Origin: Aquatica leii
Lineage: Eukaryota; Arthropoda; Insecta; Coleoptera; Lampyridae
Length of the DNA stretch: 64,000 nt
NCBI GenBank assembly: GCA_035610365.1
Contig: CM069433.1
Coordinates: 190,224,760-190,288,759 of the forward strand
Direction of reading: 5' to 3'
In this document: piece by piece, positions 1 through 10,699 of the stretch
Numbering within the stretch: position 1 is the stretch's first letter
Layout: the number at the start of each line of letters is the position of its first letter
The notes under the pieces: generated by a model
What the model was told of the DNA's origin: nothing
Database searches by the model: none
What the model saw: the letters and a program-made list of their open reading frames with translations, nothing else
Translations under genes and position numbers: made by a program

Positions 1-890
1 TTAAAAAATTAATAAAGGGGGTGGTAATGTATGGAGCGGAAATATGGGGCTGGAAGGAGTAGAGGGAGATAGAGGGGTTACAGGAAAAATACTGGAGATG
101 GGTTTTAGGACTGGACAGGGACACACCGGGGTATATTGTGAGAGAGGAGGTACAGATAGAAAAAATAAAGGTAGAGACAGGAAAAAGAGCCATAAAATAC
201 GAGGAAGAACTGAGGGAAAGAACAGATTGCAAAATACTGCAAGAATGTTGGAAAGAGATAAAGGGAGGGAAAGTGAAGTACGGGCAGGAGGGCAGAGAAG
301 AGTATTACAAAAGAAACGGGTACGCGAGAGAAGAAGCGGAGAGATTAAGAGAAGAGGGAGTAGGGGTAAGGGAAGAAATAATAAGGAGAGATAGAGACAA
401 ACAAGAAAGATGGACAAAGTCAAAAGAGGGCAGATATAATAGGAATTATAAAGATATCAAGGGTGAAGGAGTGCCGGAATATCTAAAAGATAGAGAGAAT
501 AAAAGCAACAAAAAGAAAAAAATGGTAGCAAGGTTCAGATGTGGCAACGAGGAGTTAGGGAACAAATATTGGAAATAAGAACCAGAAAAGATGTGCAGGC
601 TATGTGGAGAAGAAACGGAGGACCTTAACCACATGAGACAGAAATGCAGGGAAGTAAGAGAAGAGGTGATGAAAGTAGAGGAAATCTTAGATGAAAACGG
701 AAAAGGAGCGGAGTGGATGGAAGAAGTATGGAGAAGAAGGAAAAAGTTAGGGGGAGAGAAGGGATAAGAAAATGTATTAAAAAAAAGAGTAAATAGAATG
801 TAAATGTAAATGTAAATATAGAATGTAGGTTGTAAATGTAGTATAGCACGAACGAATTTGTAAGCCAAAGGCAACAAATAAAGTTAAACT
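1..890 (+). mobile_element. 3' end of an R1/LOA-like non-LTR retrotransposon
   Basis: This is the C-terminal part of a LINE ORF2, followed by its 3' tail. The plus-strand reading shows a YGAEIWGW segment, a long charged region, ARFRCGNEE, and a CRLCGEE...H...C cysteine/histidine cluster. These are typical of the C-terminus of R1-type insect LINEs after the reverse transcriptase. The reading ends at TAA 765-767. Stops at about 59-61 and at 576-578 (just after KYWK) break it, so it is dead. The tail has AATGTA tandem repeats (about 795-840) and a short segment ending AATAAAGTT (about 880-890). The reverse transcriptase itself lies outside the window to the left. The clade is inferred from the C-terminal motif alone. 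Confidence 0.75.
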
Positions 891-904
891 TATATATAAC
901 AGAA

Positions 905-1950
905 ATACCCCAAGTGAGTAGAGTGCAAATCTCACAATCTCACCCTGATACGTCAGGATGCCCTAAGGATTCTGGGGAGGGCAAGATTTCGATTGGTAAA
1001 GTTAATCTAAAATTAAAATTAGCAACTTACAATACAAGAACACTCAGAAGTAATGACAAACTCAAAGAACTAGACGAAGAACTAAACAAAATCAACTGGG
1101 ACATCATCGGCTTATGTGAAATAAGATGAGAAAGAGAGAACTGGATAAATCTAGAATCCAAAAACACATTCATATACAAAGGTGATAAGGATGGAACAAC
1201 GGGTGGTATTGGATTTATCATACACAAAAAATGAACCACTCATATTAACACCTTCAAAGCGATCTCCGAAAGAGTAGTGTATATAATTATAAAAATAAAT
1301 AATAAGATAAGAATAAAAATCACGCAAGTGTATACTCCCACTTCGAATTGCTCGGAAGAAGATATAGAGTCATTGTATCAACAGCTAAAGATGGCTATGG
1401 AAACGGAGAAAACAAAGTGGAACGTTGTTATGGGGGACTTCAATGCCAAATTAGGCAAGAAACAAGAACCTGACGATGAATATGTAGGCTAACTCAGATT
1501 ATTCAAAAGAAACGAGAGAGGAGAGAGATTATTAAACTACATGACCGAATATAAATATAAATATAAAAACCAAATAGAAAATGAACTTGTATATCCCCAA
1601 ACGGAGAAGTACAAAAACGAAATAGACTACATACTCACCGACAAAAAGTTGGTAACACAAAGCGTAACGGTATTAAACTCGTTTAACACCGGTAGTGATC
1701 ATAGACTAGTGGGAGCTACACGTGCTATAGACAAGAAGCTAGAAAGAAGGAATGTAACGGTAAAGCATACAAAAACACTAACTGCAGAAGAAATACAAGA
1801 AAACCGGGAAATATTTAAAGAAAAGATTAATGAAAACTTAAACACAATTGAACAAGACGACGACAACACGTTAGATAAGATATATGAACAAGAAAAACAA
1901 ATTAATGAAGTAGTAGAAAAAATAGTAGAAGAATTCTACACAGAATGATA
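905..1950 (+). pseudogene. RTE-type LINE, endonuclease domain remnant
   Basis: Decayed apurinic-endonuclease-like domain of an RTE-clade non-LTR retrotransposon. In order: LATYNTRTL (start of the fold), WDIIGLCEIR, GGIGFI, VYTPTSN, MGDFNAKLG and TGSDHRLV, which match the usual catalytic blocks of LINE endonucleases. In-frame stops occur near 1126-1128, 1230 and 1490. A segment is missing between LLNYM and EIDYIL. A lysine/glutamate-rich linker follows to 1948. The matching reverse transcriptase is not adjacent: recognisable RT pieces of this type resume only at 3235, so about 1.3 kb of other DNA lies between. Together these were one element, now non-functional. Confidence 0.8.
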
Positions 1951-3234
1951 TAAATTTCAAGTGAAGTACCATCAAGAGGATAAAAAAGAAAAGGAAAAAG
2001 AAAAAAATATATAAAAATTGGGATTAGAGAGACAACCAGATATAACTATGTTACAAGCTTATAGGTCTTACGAACCTTGCACCGCCAAATCACACAGTCG
2101 GAGATAGGGGAAGTTCAAATAAATAAGAGTTAAAGGGCGCCAGATCTTTTATAAGTAAAGCTTCTATCTTGATCAGAACAGAAGGTTTAAGCTTGTAACG
2201 AATTCCAGGTTTGTAATCCTTGTTGCACTAGTGTTCGTGTAACCAACCAAAAAGAAAGATGTGTTACCATAAAGAAAAGATAAGACAGGTATAAAAACTT
2301 TAATTTAATAACGTAGATTATTAACAACGAGTCTATCTAATTCTCAATCCATAGATGCCAGAAGTATCGGCAACACACAATACATAAGTTTAAACGAAGT
2401 GAATAGCAAAGAAATTTACATAATCAATATCGTTTGTATACAGCATGCGATACACACAAAATAATTAGAGGAGCTACTTCAATGGTATTGAAACAATGAT
2501 TGTAATTACGGAAATTAACATAAGCAAAAATTCCGTGAGTGACTTTTCTGACAGCGACAAAATAGTTAAATAAACTTACCCACAATCCAGTATCTACTTG
2601 TTCGAAGAAAACGTTTTCCTCGTTGAGTGAGCTGGAATAAATTTGAATAGCAAATCGTGTCAACTCAATGACTCCCGAAAGCAAGATCTACAAAATTGTT
2701 AATTACTGCTTAAAGAAAGTACACATAACATAACCCGATTATCGAATGCTGTTGTACACATTCAATGAAAGTTGGTTTCGCAGATGTTTGCCGCATGAGT
2801 AGGATCTCTTGTCTTCGGTTTTTAGTTTTAAACGTAGGCCTTACAGAGTTATACTCGTCCCATGAAAGTATTTATCGATACTAATCCTTCATTATTCTTT
2901 ATTAAATAGAAACATGTGGCCAAAGCGTGGCGGAACGGCTATCAAAATAAGAAAGAAATTACAAAAGAATCCTAACAAAACGGATGTAAATATCTTACCC
3001 TGTGACGAATATATTACTTTAAATACATAATGAATTTATAATTTCATTTCCATCACAGTTGATGTTTTATTAAATTTTCGGATTTATACGACACAGACCA
3101 TTTTAAGTAGTTGACAGCTTAAATGACTTGACCGCAACATGCCAGTAACCAGAAAGATCGGCAAAGGGCGTCAAAACCAAAATCCAATTTTAATCAATAT
3201 ACAGGGTATTACGTTATGAAAATTTTGCACGTAA
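1951..3234. other. Unassigned AT-rich segment separating two parts of an RTE element
   Basis: No gene is recognised. An open frame on the minus strand (2424-2684) has hydrophobic stretches but no motif I can assign. The segment lies between the endonuclease and RT remnants of an RTE LINE, so it is either an insertion or decayed RTE sequence. No clear terminal repeats were seen. Confidence 0.4.
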
Positions 3235-3610
3235 CAATTACGGAAGAACTCCAGGAAACCCTGAAACACATTAAATCTAATAAGGCCACATGTGACGACA
3301 ATGTAGCAGCAGATATGATAAGGGAAGGAAGTGAAAACCTACTGATGAAAATAACATTGCAACTAACACCTGCCTAAAAGATGCCGAAATACCGAAATCA
3401 TGGAAAAACGCAAATGCAATATTGGATATATAAAAAAAGAGAGAATACGAATCTGCTAACAAAAATAATTACTACAAGATTGACAAGAAAACTTGACGAA
3501 TACCAACTCCATCAAGAAAACGAGTGGACTAAATTGGATCGGGAACGTTGGAAGGAATTAAGGAAGACCTATGTCAAAAAATGGATTTAAGCAGGCTACG
3601 AATGTATTTA
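3235..3610 (+). pseudogene. RTE-type LINE, reverse transcriptase and C-terminal scraps
   Basis: Short collinear pieces of an RTE reverse transcriptase. The N-terminal RT block reads HIKSNKATCDDN...ADMIREGSENLL, followed by AEIPKSWKNA. Next comes LLTKIITTRLTRKLDEYQ, which normally precedes the QAGFR block. It then jumps to ERWKELRKTYVKKWI, which resembles the extreme C-terminus of RTE proteins. The palm region with the catalytic aspartates is deleted, and frames shift between pieces. This is probably the continuation of the endonuclease remnant at 905-1950. Confidence 0.7.
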
Positions 3611-4710
3611 CTGATTTTGGATATTGTTATAATTCGGTTATTGTTATCAAAAACTTTAAATCCCAATGTGATTCTATTAAGCGGCGTGCATTGTATTATT
3701 TTTACTGATTCACAATCTTATTTTTCAAGTTGCGGTTGTAGCACTAAAATTAAATCTTTAAATCATAATTTAGAAAGTAAAAATTAACCTTTTCCAGCTT
3801 TTAATGGAATATTTTGTCAGCGAGTTTATTGAACGTATCCGTTATTTGCGGAAACACTGTGTATATATAAGAAAACGTTTCAAATGAATGTCAATATTAA
3901 GATGGATGTTTTAACCTTCAATTGAGTGCAAATAAAAAATAATTAAATATTTTATTAAGAGAACCTTCGGCTGACAAAAGTAAATAAAACTCAACATTTA
4001 ACAACAACAAGAAATTGTTTTAATGTCATAATAGTGAAAGTAAAAATTTATTAAAACAATTGGAGATAGGAACAAATTTCTCTTAATGCTACAACTATAG
4101 TAGACATTGTAATTACCAGTAGCGGCTTCTTCGTTAGATCATTTGGTCATTGACCCTCAAAAAAAACTTACTACATATTGTGCTACTTTATACTAAAAAT
4201 ATTATAAACGACAATAATCATTTTGCTATTTCAAAAACAGATAAATTGATCTTAAATATAAATCGTTTTTCAAGTTTTCATGTTAAAATGATTCCCATGC
4301 AGCAATTGCCACCATCCGCCACTGGTAATTACCTGTCAATAATAACTTACCTTAAAAGTAACAATTTAATTCTATTTTAACGTCTATATAGTATTTAGGA
4401 TGTGAATAACCGAATGGATCTGACGTTAAATGTAATTACAAAACTAGAATATTCTTTTATACTGGTTTTATAGTAAATAACACATTTATGAAGAATAATT
4501 TAAATATTTTCGATTTGTACACATGAAAAATAAAAACAGAAAACACTACTAGTAAAAAATATAGAAAATCAATTTGTATTAAAATATGTAATTGGATCGT
4601 ATCCTCTTCTTAAGAAGTTCCATCGAGGTGTTACAAATAAAATCTAACAAAAGTCTCTGAAAACAAAGGTTTTTGGTTAGATTTTCAGTTTGTTTTTTTG
4701 ATTTTCAGAC
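3611..4710. other. AT-rich DNA without recognisable features
   Basis: No gene or clear repeat was found. The open frame at 4150-4380 is low-complexity and matches no family I know. Confidence 0.5.
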
Positions 4711-5064
4711 AATCATTTATTATTTTCTTGTTGAAGAATTCTCTTGCTGCATCTAAAATATTCGTATTTACTTTCGTCTAATTTTCTTCTGTTTTTTTTT
4801 AAATATTTATATTTTATTTGCTTTTTCCATTAGCAATTGCTAAAAAAAGATTGTACGCTCAACTAAACAAAAAACGTGACACTTTAGTTAGTTAGTTTTA
4901 GCCATTCATTTATTGGTTTTATGATGAAGAATTCTCTTGCTGCATCTAAAATATTCGCATTTAATTTCGTCTAATTTTCTTCTGTTTTTTTTAAAATATT
5001 TATATTTTATTTGCTTTGATTGTACACTCAATCAAACAAAAAACGGGACACTTTAGTTAGTTAG
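4711..5064 (+). repeat. Two-copy tandem repeat, unit about 160-185 bp
   Basis: Copy 1 (4711-4895) and copy 2 (4903-5064) share GAAGAATTCTCTTGCTGCAT, a T-rich middle, and an end reading GACACTTTAGTTAGTTAG. Copy 2 lacks about 20 bases of the middle. The same terminal motif occurs inverted at 8541-8592, so it may be the edge of a mobile element. Confidence 0.75.
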
Positions 5065-5759
5065 GTAACTAGTCTAATTAGCAAATGCGATCGGCAATCA
5101 TTCGTTAAATACAAATTATACAAATAATAAACATTGACAATATACACTTCTTTAGGTTTTTTGGGAACTAAGCTGCTGTTTCTTGCTTTTTCTGCACCTT
5201 TATCGATTTTGTTCATTTTCCATCTTTTAGCGACTGCACAATAACCGAACACAAAATTAAACGAAGATTTTAAAACGATATGGTTACCACTGTTGACTTG
5301 CTAGCATAGTTACGTTTTAGACATCAAAGCAACATGCAATACGAGATTTGTGTCAAATATTAAATTTATTTAAGAAATATTTTTAAATTAATAAACATTT
5401 AAAAAGACTTAAAAACGGAACGATTTTGTGCCAAAAAATTTTTTTGCAGCATTTTATTTTTATACAAAACATCTTTGTTTATTTTTTTTTGCAACGCTAA
5501 ACAATTTCTTCCTTTGTTGGTCAATGCATGTTTGCGACTTTTTCTGCATTTTTTAGATAACGCTAATACACTCAATTTTCTTTTTGCAACACTAGTAAAA
5601 AAATTAGGGCGTGTACTAGTGTACACATGTAAGAAGTGAAACTTCTTTATGGACTTATTTTTCGCAAAATGATCTACATGCAACTTTTCAGAAATTGGTT
5701 AAATAAAGTTAAATAAATTTTAAACAAAAGGATTTTACTATCATAAACATGAATACAAA
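5065..5759. other. AT-rich DNA, no gene recognised
   Basis: Open frames on the minus strand (5061-5252 and 5399-5683) are lysine-rich and match no family I recognise. A GAACTAAGCTGCTGTTT phrase here is similar to one near 20868, which hints at a shared old repeat. Confidence 0.4.
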
Positions 5760-5910
5760 TTTTTGTAAATCAATTAACTAATTTTTGTAGATTCAATTTC
5801 ATATTTCAGTTACCATAAGCCATTAATTACAAAACAACAATTGATCGTATCTTATAGCAACGTTTTGATCGTGTACCTTATAACCATCCGTTTTGTGACC
5901 TATAGTATGT

Positions 5911-5930
5911 GCCTCCGTGGCGCAATCGAC

Positions 5931-5967
<37 letters not shown>

Positions 5968-5984
5968 GAGCCCACCCACGGGCG
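5911..5984 (+). tRNA. tRNA-Asn (GTT), possibly a pseudogene
   Basis: A 74-base cloverleaf with anticodon GTT in CTGTTAA, a paired TTCGG/CCGAA anticodon stem, a B box GGTTCGAGCC and an A-box region TGGCGCAATCG. The acceptor stem pairs at both ends, but two positions (5-68 and 6-67) are C-C and C-A mismatches. The usual G18-G19 of the D loop reads GA. A run of five T follows at once. The anticodon and T arms are perfect, but the acceptor and D-loop changes suggest a degenerate or non-functional copy. No intron is present. Confidence 0.75.
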
Positions 5985-5987
5985 AAC

Positions 5988-5992
5988 TTTTT
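5988..5992 (+). terminator. RNA polymerase III terminator after tRNA-Asn
   Basis: Five consecutive T on the sense strand, four bases after the tRNA discriminator base. This is the usual Pol III stop signal. Confidence 0.6.
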
Positions 5993-6090
5993 ATTTATTT
6001 TACTACCTTTGAACACCTTGTACAATTTGTATTTATTTAAAAATATTTTAGAATTTTATAATAAAAAATTAGTTAATTGATTTACAAAAA

Positions 6091-6824
6091 TTAATAACAT
6101 ATTTCAGAATTTATACTCTATGCCAATTAATTGATGTTCATTAAATTAGCAGTCGTATTAATTAACAATGTGAGGCGTAACGAAATAAGCGACATGCTCT
6201 CCCTACTGCGTTGGAGAAACTGAAAGTACTCTTCGTCTGAACCAACCGTGGTAGGGGCAAGAAAAAGATGGCGCGTAACGGAAAAATGTTACGCGTAACC
6301 GAAAAACATCTGACGGTAAAAAATGTGACGCGTAAAATATGACGCTAAATTTTTTTCCAACGCCGATAAAGAAGTTTCACTTCAAAAATAACACGTTTAT
6401 TTGATTGTTGTTATTACTTATGGATTTAAACGTGTATAATCTTTGTAAGAATAAATAAATCAAACTCAATGTGTCATTGCGTTTTTTTTAGAGGTCGAGG
6501 GCACACTCACTAGCATGATAAACAAAAAAAAATTTCCCTGTCACTCATATCCTGCTTTACTACAATACGATAAATAATCGCAATCTTTCAGGAATGTCAA
6601 TTTAGAACAATAAAGTATTTCACTTTTATATTCATTTTTAGTTTTTAAATCACTGTTATAGTCTCATTTTAATTGGTCGGTTTGTTTTCTATTATATGTG
6701 AATTGTGAATGTGGATGACCGCTACCCTTCATTATTGTAAAAGTAATTGTAGTTTTTAGTGTAATTTATGATTTAGTATAAATATAGCAACCAGTTACTA
6801 AGTTTCTTTAGAAAGCTATTTGTT
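6091..6824. other. Unassigned segment with GCGTAAC-rich patch
   Basis: No gene was seen. A patch at about 6265-6345 holds several copies of GCGTAA, including the palindrome GTTACGCGTAAC. It is less AT-rich than its surroundings and may belong to a short interspersed element, but no boundary is visible. Confidence 0.4.
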
Positions 6825-7500
6825 GATAATGCGAGTGTTGATTTAAAGGCTCAAATCGTTGTGGAATTAGCGCGCGGTCTTAGTATTCGATCAATTGCTC
6901 AAATCTTTATGGTTTCACGGACTACTGTGGAACATATTCCAGTTAAGTAGTATTGCCATAACACGATAAACAGGACTTTCTGAAGTGGCAGACGAAGAGT
7001 GCTTACGGTGGCTCATTATACGGCGTTAGTAGCATATCTTACTCAAAACCCTTTTACAACTTTCCGAAATGCTCCAGCCGACACCGAATTTTCCTGATGC
7101 CAGTTAACTGCACGGGTATGACTAAAAAAGGTTGGAATAAAAAAGTATCAAGCAGCTATAAAAAAATTCTTAATTACAGAAGCTACAATAAGTGTAGTGG
7201 ACATTTTTCAGTAAATGTATAAGATTGGGTCAGTTTCCATGGCTCAGAAGTTAGGTGGGTGATTGAGGGTCGTCCTAATACAGAAGGCTACTTAGTAGTG
7301 GAGTAAACATCTCTAATTTCAATATGATAAACAACGTTTGGAGTCAAGGTGTTCGTACTATCCGAGAGCAACAGGGGACCACCTTAATCTCCTAAACCTG
7401 CATACAATTAATTGTCGCTATTGTAACTGCTTAGAAGACAATTTATGCTGATTACTTACGTGTTCTTGTTGCATCGATGTCTAGACTGCAAAAATGCATC
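6825..7500 (+). pseudogene. Decayed Tc1-like transposase
   Basis: Plus-strand remnant of a Tc1/mariner-superfamily transposase. The first part (6840-6950) is a helix-turn-helix: AQIVVELARGLSIRSIAQ...VSRTTV. It is followed by a GRRRVLT linker and LTQNPFTTFRNAP (about 7030-7085), a phrase typical of the second DNA-binding domain in insect Tc1 families. Stops and frameshifts are frequent. The later catalytic (DDE/DD34E) part can only be guessed at near 7200-7420. No terminal inverted repeats were identified. A related piece lies on the minus strand at 36930-37260. Confidence 0.65.
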
Positions 7501-8149
7501 GCCAATTAAAGAAATCATACTTATTATTAGCAATCGTATATTTAATTAAAATAAAAACAGTAAGCTTAACAAAATAAGTTTTTTTTACTAGTTGGGATCA
7601 AATTTAAATTTTAATTTAGATAGTAACGCTAGGTAATACCTTCTTGGACCTACTGTAAAAAATAAATATTTATTTAAAAAAAATGTATGTACTTACAAAA
7701 TCTTTTGTTGATTTTCTTAAATAAATAATTTATATTTTATTAATACTATAAACTCTAATTGATTGATTACTCTTCTACACTCCAAGAGGTATATCAAACA
7801 CAATAAAGAAATATAGAAATAAAGAATTACATTATTTCTTCTACGAAGACTGTCTGTTGTCAGTTTTTTTAAACCGTAAGAGCAACTTAAAAATTAAATA
7901 GTAAATAAATATAAAGATAGAGTACTTCATTGTTCTTAATTCTTAAAAAATACAATAAGAATTATCGTGTTATAGTGAAGCATGATATGGGTGATAAGGA
8001 AAATACGAATTTATTGTACTAGCGATGCTGTTTTCCCCGCCCGCAACGGAACGTCACGTGTGTAAATTTATTGACACATTATCTTAAATTACTGTTAATA
8101 AGTTTTTATAACTGTGTTAGTAAATAGCAATTGTTTAAAACATTTATTA

Positions 8150-8440
8150 TAGTTGCCTTTCTTTGACATTTCGACCAAAAACATAATTAAAATAACAACT
8201 ACTTAAAATGTGATTAAAACTTGAAAGCATTAGTCTTATATTCACAGTGTTATTAATAGTTTGTTTCCTAGGTGTAATATAAAATGTTCTTAAAAAAGTT
8301 TATACTGCACTGTTTTAATATTGAACTTTAATTTTTATAAAAATAAAAAGCAGCTTACTGTTCCAAATCTTTCAAAAATAAGATTATATTGATTTTTTAG
8401 TTTTTGTGGATATACAATTTGGTCTTCTGGTACTGTCAGT
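8150..8440. repeat. Dispersed repeat, related to 29640-29890
   Basis: Shares a series of phrases in the same order with 29640-29890: a TTATTATA...TATAGT stretch, AAAGTTTATA.TGC.CTGTTT, TTACTGTT.CAAATC.TTCAAAAATAAGA, then TTTTTAGTTTTTG.GGATA.ACAATTT. Clearly diverged. Family unknown. Confidence 0.65.
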
Positions 8441-8540
8441 GTTTATTATTTGTCTAATTTGAATTTTTTGGATAGCATTGCAACCGGCCACGAAAAATTG
8501 TCTATCGCATTTACTAAGAAGCTTAGTTTACACCGCTAAC

Positions 8541-8592
8541 TATTTTAATCGAACTAACTAAAGTGCCCCGTTTTTTGTTTAGATGAGTGTAC
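8541..8592 (-). repeat. Inverted copy of the 4.7-5.1 kb repeat terminus
   Basis: The reverse complement reads GTACACTCATCTAAACAAAA, then a GGGGCACTTTAGTTAGTT stretch. This matches the ends of the tandem copies at 4850-4895 and 5030-5064. The two sites may be opposite ends of one old element spanning about 5.0-8.6 kb, or independent fragments. Confidence 0.55.
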
Positions 8593-9604
8593 GTGAATTA
8601 TTGATTCTTTATTTATCCTTTGATACATAAGAAATTTTTACTTAATTACACTCAAGAACAATTTCAATCTTAATAAGTTAGCCGTTTTGTATATTAGTTT
8701 ATTATTTTTAACAGTTTTTACATCAATCTCAAGCTCGATTATTCTATTCGATAGTTTATGTTTTAACACAATACATTTTTGTGTAATAAAAATGTATTAT
8801 AAACTAAAATTAAATTTGCATTTAAAATTGCAGTAAACCGAGTTTTATTGTCTTGATGCATATTTCGCTTCCACTTTTAAATTATAAATGCTCATTTACT
8901 GCTACTAGAATAATTTTACATGTAACTAATACGTCATACGTGCATTGTATGAAATAAATTTATACTGAAATTAATAAGTACATTAACCTACGAATTTAAA
9001 AACATTATGTTGATTTATGACAATTATTTGACATTGTTTATATAAGTAATACATTGCATAAGTATAACAATAACTTTCATTTCTGCAATAAAAACTATAA
9101 CTTTTAATTAATTTTTAACGTCAAGAATTTTATTTTTTTTAGTATAATCGTTTTATTCAATTTTGCTTGTTTTCTTTATTCTATTTGTTTATTAATCGAG
9201 ATTTCAAGATAAGATTTTTTGTACGATCGTGTCTCGTTTTTTCTTTTCGTCAGTGTACGTATCGTATACATTTGGTTTAAACAAAATGAGTTGATTTATC
9301 CGCGAATACTGCAATATTATATCTATTGTACTTGTGTTTTTTAATTGTTATTTACTACCAGAACCCATTAGTCAATACTTACAATAAATAAAAATTTGTT
9401 TATATTATATTACAATATAATACTTTAAACGTTTTTTGTTTTATAATTATTATTATATGCTCGGTGAACAATTTTCTACTTAAATTATTTTTATTTCTAT
9501 AGCATTTATTTTGTCTCAAGGTTTTATCAGTTTTTAATCTCCTTATGTCATGTTTAAATCTATTTTGTAATGACAATTATTTTTATTGAACTTTTCGTAA
9601 TATC

Positions 9605-10365
9605 GTTTTTGCTGTGTAATTAAAAAGTTTCCATTAGAGTACATATTATCTCAACAATAAATAAATTATCTTTTCAAAAAAATACTTAATTTTTGAGTAT
9701 TGTTTTGATGTTATTTATTGCCAAAATATTTTTTGTTTTGTTTAGATATTTGTATAGATATTGTATGTTGCTATCTAAGATATGTAGTACAATACTTGAA
9801 AATTATCTTCTTTAATGTAATGTCACATAATAAATGAATCACAAACAAACAAAAAAACAATTTTAATAAATTAATGTCATTAATTAATAAAGTCAAAAAG
9901 AGTAAATTAAACCTAATATATATTTAAGCAATATAAAAAGCAAAGAATACTTTCTTATAAGGGAAATATAGCGATCACAATTTTTTTTCACAAATTTTTT
10001 TTGCGTAATTTTACGTTTCAAGAAGTTCTTGAATCAGACAATATATTTTTGACAAGAAAATTTTGGGTGTCTGCGTGTAAGGATGTACCCACGATAACTC
10101 TCGAACCAAAAGTCCTAGCAACTTAAAATTTGGTATATCTTCATAATCTCTCGGTTCTATAAAAAAATAGATATGATAAAAAACCGGAAATGGGTTTATC
10201 GGCCATTTATAACAGTTTTTCTTATATAATTTTGTACGTATGTAAATTATTTGAATTATTTTTACAGTTTCTTATAGAGATAATTCTTTCTAACAATTTA
10301 TTCAAATAAAAATGTTTTCTAACATTAACAATTTATTAGATATTTTATTTATAATTTAAAATAAA
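9605..10365. repeat. Dispersed repeat, copy 1 (pair with 17955-18690)
   Basis: About 0.75 kb collinear with 17955-18690 in the same orientation. It starts at TTTTTGCTGTGTAATTA and ends in a CTAACAATTTATTCAA region. The core has GAAAATTTTGGGTGTCTG, a TGTACCCACGATA phrase, AATTTGGTAT and CTCTCGGTTCTAT. No coding capacity is obvious. Family unassigned. Confidence 0.85.
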
Positions 10366-10699
10366 TTCACAAAAGTAATCTAGGTTCAAATCCTGTCTGC
10401 GACGATTTTTTTTAAAATTCCATATCTTGAAGGGAAAGCAAGATACGTTAAAAATAATAATTTTTACTGATTTACTAAAGGGGAAAGCAAGAAATAAAGT
10501 ATACAAAACTGTGTACTAGAGGCTAAAAAATTTATTTAATGGTATTTTAAGAACTTAAGTCGTTCGTTAAACAATTTAATTTCATTTTTAAAAATGTATT
10601 GTTATATGAAGAAACTTGTGAATCCTATAGAGAAACTAAGAGATATATCATCTCGAAAACAGACTTCCCGATGGGAAAAATAATTGAATAAAAATTCAA
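10366..10699. other. Short unassigned segment with a tRNA B-box-like phrase
   Basis: GGTTCAAATCC near 10383-10393 resembles a Pol III B box, as in tRNA-derived SINEs. No matching A box or tail could be placed, so no element is called. Confidence 0.3.

Larger units (their letters stand above)
5760..6090. repeat. 27-bp perfect inverted repeat flanking a tRNA-like gene
   Basis: The left arm 5760-5786 is the exact reverse complement of the right arm 6064-6090 (27 of 27). The 277 bp between them holds the tRNA-Asn-like gene. Just inside the left arm and just outside the right arm the phrase CATATTTCAG occurs in direct orientation. The structure looks like a small terminal-inverted-repeat element carrying a tRNA, or a chance fold in AT-rich DNA. 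Confidence 0.65.
7501..9604. other. AT-rich intergenic DNA with dispersed repeat pieces
   Basis: No genes were recognised. It contains a dispersed repeat (8150-8440) and an inverted copy of the 4.7-5.1 kb repeat end (8541-8592). The rest is featureless AT-rich sequence. Confidence 0.5.

Noticed and set aside
1-423. Long minus-strand Leu/Pro/Ser-rich frame
   Set aside because: It is the shadow of the purine-rich LINE coding strand, which carries clear LINE motifs.
2424-2684. Minus-strand open frame with hydrophobic stretches, at first sight like a chemoreceptor exon
   Set aside because: No conserved chemoreceptor motif and no neighbouring exons. It lies inside a broken RTE element.
10383-10393. 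GGTTCAAATCC resembling a tRNA B box
   Set aside because: No A box, no foldable tRNA and no SINE tail could be placed around it.
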